From Deltaproteobacteria bacterium (lineage in GTDB: Bacteria > Myxococcota_A > Polyangia > Polyangiales > JADJMO01), in contig JACPFM010000074.1 in NCBI GenBank assembly GCA_016182965.1, positions 1 through 64,000 of the forward strand: DNA of 64,000 bases, read 5' to 3'. This document shows positions 62,356 through 64,000 of the stretch, piece after piece. How positions within the stretch are numbered: position 1 is the stretch's first letter; every line of letters starts with the position of its first letter. The position numbers were made by a program, and so were the translations under genes. The notes beneath the pieces were generated by a model. The model searched no databases. It was not told the origin of the DNA and saw nothing but the letters and a program-made list of their open reading frames with translations.

Positions 62356-63812
62356 GCGGGCTCCAGGGGCTCGGCGGCGATGCGCGCCGCGAGGTTCGCG
62401 AGGGTGGGGGTGTTGGAAGCGATGACGGCGAGCGCCTCGGCGCCCGCGCGCAGCGCCTCGATCTGCTCGGCGACGGCGCGCGGGCCGGTGCCGCCGATGC
62501 TCTCTTTGGCGCGCATGGCGGCCGCGGGATCGAGCGCGCGGAGCGCCTCGGCGTCGAGCGCGGGGTGCAGGGCGGAGGCCACCGCCGGATCGAGCTGCGA
62601 CAGCGCGATGCCGTCGTCGATCGCGCGCCGCACCAGCGCGCCGACCGCCTTGTACGCCTCGCGGAACGGCACGCCCTTGCGGACCAGCGCCTCGGCGAGA
62701 TCGGTGGCCTGGGTCGATCCGTCGGCGAGCGCGGCGGCGCTCTTCACCCCGTCGAAGGTGACGTGCGGCAGGGCCAGGGTGACCGCGTCGAGCGCGCCGC
62801 GCAGCAGCGGGCCGGTGGAGAGCAGCGCCGCGCGGTCCTCCTGGAGGTCGCGGTTGTAGCCGTTGGGCAGGCCCTTCACCAACGTGAGCAGCGACATCAC
62901 GTTGCCGATGGCGCGCGCGCTCTGCCCCCGGACCAGCTCGAAGACGTCGGGGTTCTTCTTCTGCGGCATCATGCTCGACCCGGCGGCGATGCGGCCGTCG
63001 AGCTTCACGTACCCGAACTCGCTCGTGGCGTAGTCGATGACGTCGGTGGAGAGCCGCGACAGCGCCACCATCACGCGCGTGGCGCCCCACGCGAAGTCGA
63101 GCGCGAAGTCGCGATCGCCCACCGTATCGAGCGCGTTGAGCGTGGGCTGCGAGAAGGCGAGGAGGAACGAGGTGAGGTTGCGGTCGATGGGCAGCGACGA
63201 GCCGGAGCACGCGCCCGAGCCGAGCGGCAGCCGATCGGCGCGCGCGAGGCCGAACGCGAGGCACTCGGCGCCACGCAACAGTTGGGACGCCCACGCGCAG
63301 AGGCGGAACCCGACGCTGGTCGGCTGCGCCCGCTGACGGTGCGTGTACGCGGGGATGAGCGTCTCGCGCTCGTCGTTGGCGCGCGTCGAGAGCATGGTCA
63401 CGAGCGCGGTGGTGCGCTGGAGCGCGTCGGCGACCTGACCGCGCACGTGCAGGCGCAGGTCGAGCGCCACCTGATCGTTGCGCGAGCGCGCCGTGTGCAG
63501 CCGACCCGCGACGGCGCCGAGCCGCCTGCCGAGCTCGGCCTCGACGGCCATGTGCACGTCTTCTTCGCCGTCGGGCAGCGCGAGCGTGCCGGCCTCGGCG
63601 TCGGCGTACATGGAGAGCAGCGCCTCGCGGAGCCGCTGCGCGTCGGCGACCTCGACGAGGCGCGTGCGCGCGAGCATGGTGACGTGCGCCGCCGAGCCGA
63701 GGAGGTCCTCGCGAACGAAGGCGCGATCGTGGTGCAGCGAGGTGGACCAGGCGAGGAGCTCGGGGAGCATTCCCTCGCCGCCGGTCGCGGAGGTGCGCGC
63801 GATGCCACTCAT
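62352..63812 (-). CDS. argH: Argininosuccinate lyase
   Basis: The 486-residue enzyme cleaves argininosuccinate to arginine and fumarate, the last step of arginine synthesis. Motifs seen include H-T-A-R-S-R-N-D-Q, T-H-R-Q-R-A-Q-P-T (catalytic His), and the family signature G-S-S-M-M-P-Q-K-K-N-P-D. Length fits full-length ArgH. ATG 63812 is the start; the upstream sequence is not coding. It is the first gene of argHF. No argG lies in the window. The right-hand 188 bases (63813-64000) should hold the promoter, but I see no clear element. Confidence 0.95.
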   Translation of the reverse strand: MSGIARTSATGGEGMLPELLAWSTSLHHDRAFVREDLLGSAAHVTMLARTRLVEVADAQRLREALLSMYADAEAGTLALPDGEEDVHMAVEAELGRRLGAVAGRLHTARSRNDQVALDLRLHVRGQVADALQRTTALVTMLSTRANDERETLIPAYTHRQRAQPTSVGFRLCAWASQLLRGAECLAFGLARADRLPLGSGACSGSSLPIDRNLTSFLLAFSQPTLNALDTVGDRDFALDFAWGATRVMVALSRLSTDVIDYATSEFGYVKLDGRIAAGSSMMPQKKNPDVFELVRGQSARAIGNVMSLLTLVKGLPNGYNRDLQEDRAALLSTGPLLRGALDAVTLALPHVTFDGVKSAAALADGSTQATDLAEALVRKGVPFREAYKAVGALVRRAIDDGIALSQLDPAVASALHPALDAEALRALDPAAAMRAKESIGGTGPRAVAEQIEALRAGAEALAVIASNTPTLANLAARIAAEPLEPA

Positions 63813-64000
63813 TTTCGGAGGGCGGTTGTGATGCGTCGGCGCGGCGCGCGCAAGGGCTGCGGAAGACCGGGCAGAACGACGGTGTTTCGGGCGCGAGCTC
63901 CGAAGCGCGTGGCGACGCCCGCGTCGAGTGGGCCTCGCCCCCGCGCTGCTGCGGCCTGTGGCAGCGCACGCGATCACGCAGAGGTGCGCACCAATGGGTC

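Overview
The window looks like a chromosomal segment of a myxobacterium (Myxococcota, probably the Polyangia/Sorangiineae side). The DNA is very GC-rich and codons end overwhelmingly in G or C. The gene content fits: three membrane-linked Ser/Thr kinases, many lipoproteins with a lipobox, RCC1-type and Kazal-type secreted proteins, TPR/PEGA proteins, a protein with a MYXO-CTERM-like tail, and degenerate receiver proteins. I see no rRNA, tRNA, prophage, transposase or CRISPR array. The genus is inference.

Layout. 1-7 kb: a partial gene, a hypothetical protein, an LRR protein, a seven-repeat RCC1 lipoprotein, a carboxyltransferase subunit behind an operator-like palindrome, and a PEGA membrane protein. 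7-13 kb: an outer-membrane protein with a TerB-like protein, small lipoproteins, a histidine kinase, a DUF2085 protein and a degenerate receiver protein. 12.6-17 kb: a lipoprotein downstream of a FolB-pteridine-reductase fusion, then a GH31 glycosidase lipoprotein. 17-21 kb: a PEGA protein, a DUF1566 lipoprotein, an unknown membrane protein and a frameshifted TPR gene beside a cluster of hairpins. 21-26 kb (minus strand): a sigma-54 activator, a Ser/Thr kinase and a TPR/PEGA protein in one apparent operon, preceded by a Crp/Fnr regulator. 26-33 kb: a GT39-type glycosyltransferase, a triple-Kazal lipoprotein, a second degenerate receiver protein, a membrane protein and TtcA.

33-44 kb: MoxR ATPase, a small-protein/nucleotidyltransferase pair, the OtsA-OtsB trehalose fusion, a MYXO-CTERM-like protein, a HAF-repeat lipoprotein, a Uma2-type protein, a second small-protein/nucleotidyltransferase pair, and a 27-bp inverted repeat. 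44-51.4 kb: a thioesterase-like gene and then a tight operon of a large membrane protein, an ABC ATPase, an ABC permease, a DUF58 protein and a second RCC1 lipoprotein. 51.5-59.6 kb: a GGDEF gene cut by an in-frame TAG, heptanucleotide arrays, a second kinase plus TPR/PEGA pair, a DUF1206 protein, a third kinase, and a receiver/thioredoxin-like protein that lacks the usual reductase half. 59.5-64 kb: a lipoprotein, an enoyl-CoA hydratase-like protein, repeat-rich intergenic DNA, and argF with argH.

Genes that appear to work together: sigma-54 activator, kinase and TPR/PEGA (signalling); kinase and TPR/PEGA at 53-56 kb, with the same order and a similar overlap; membrane protein, ABC ATPase, permease and DUF58 (MoxR lies 15 kb away); argH and argF (arginine biosynthesis); OtsA and OtsB in one chain (trehalose). 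No complete novel system is proven. The strongest candidates are the FolB-pteridine reductase fusion, the duplicated kinase-TPR/PEGA cassette, the duplicated small-protein/nucleotidyltransferase pair and the stand-alone receiver/thioredoxin-like protein.
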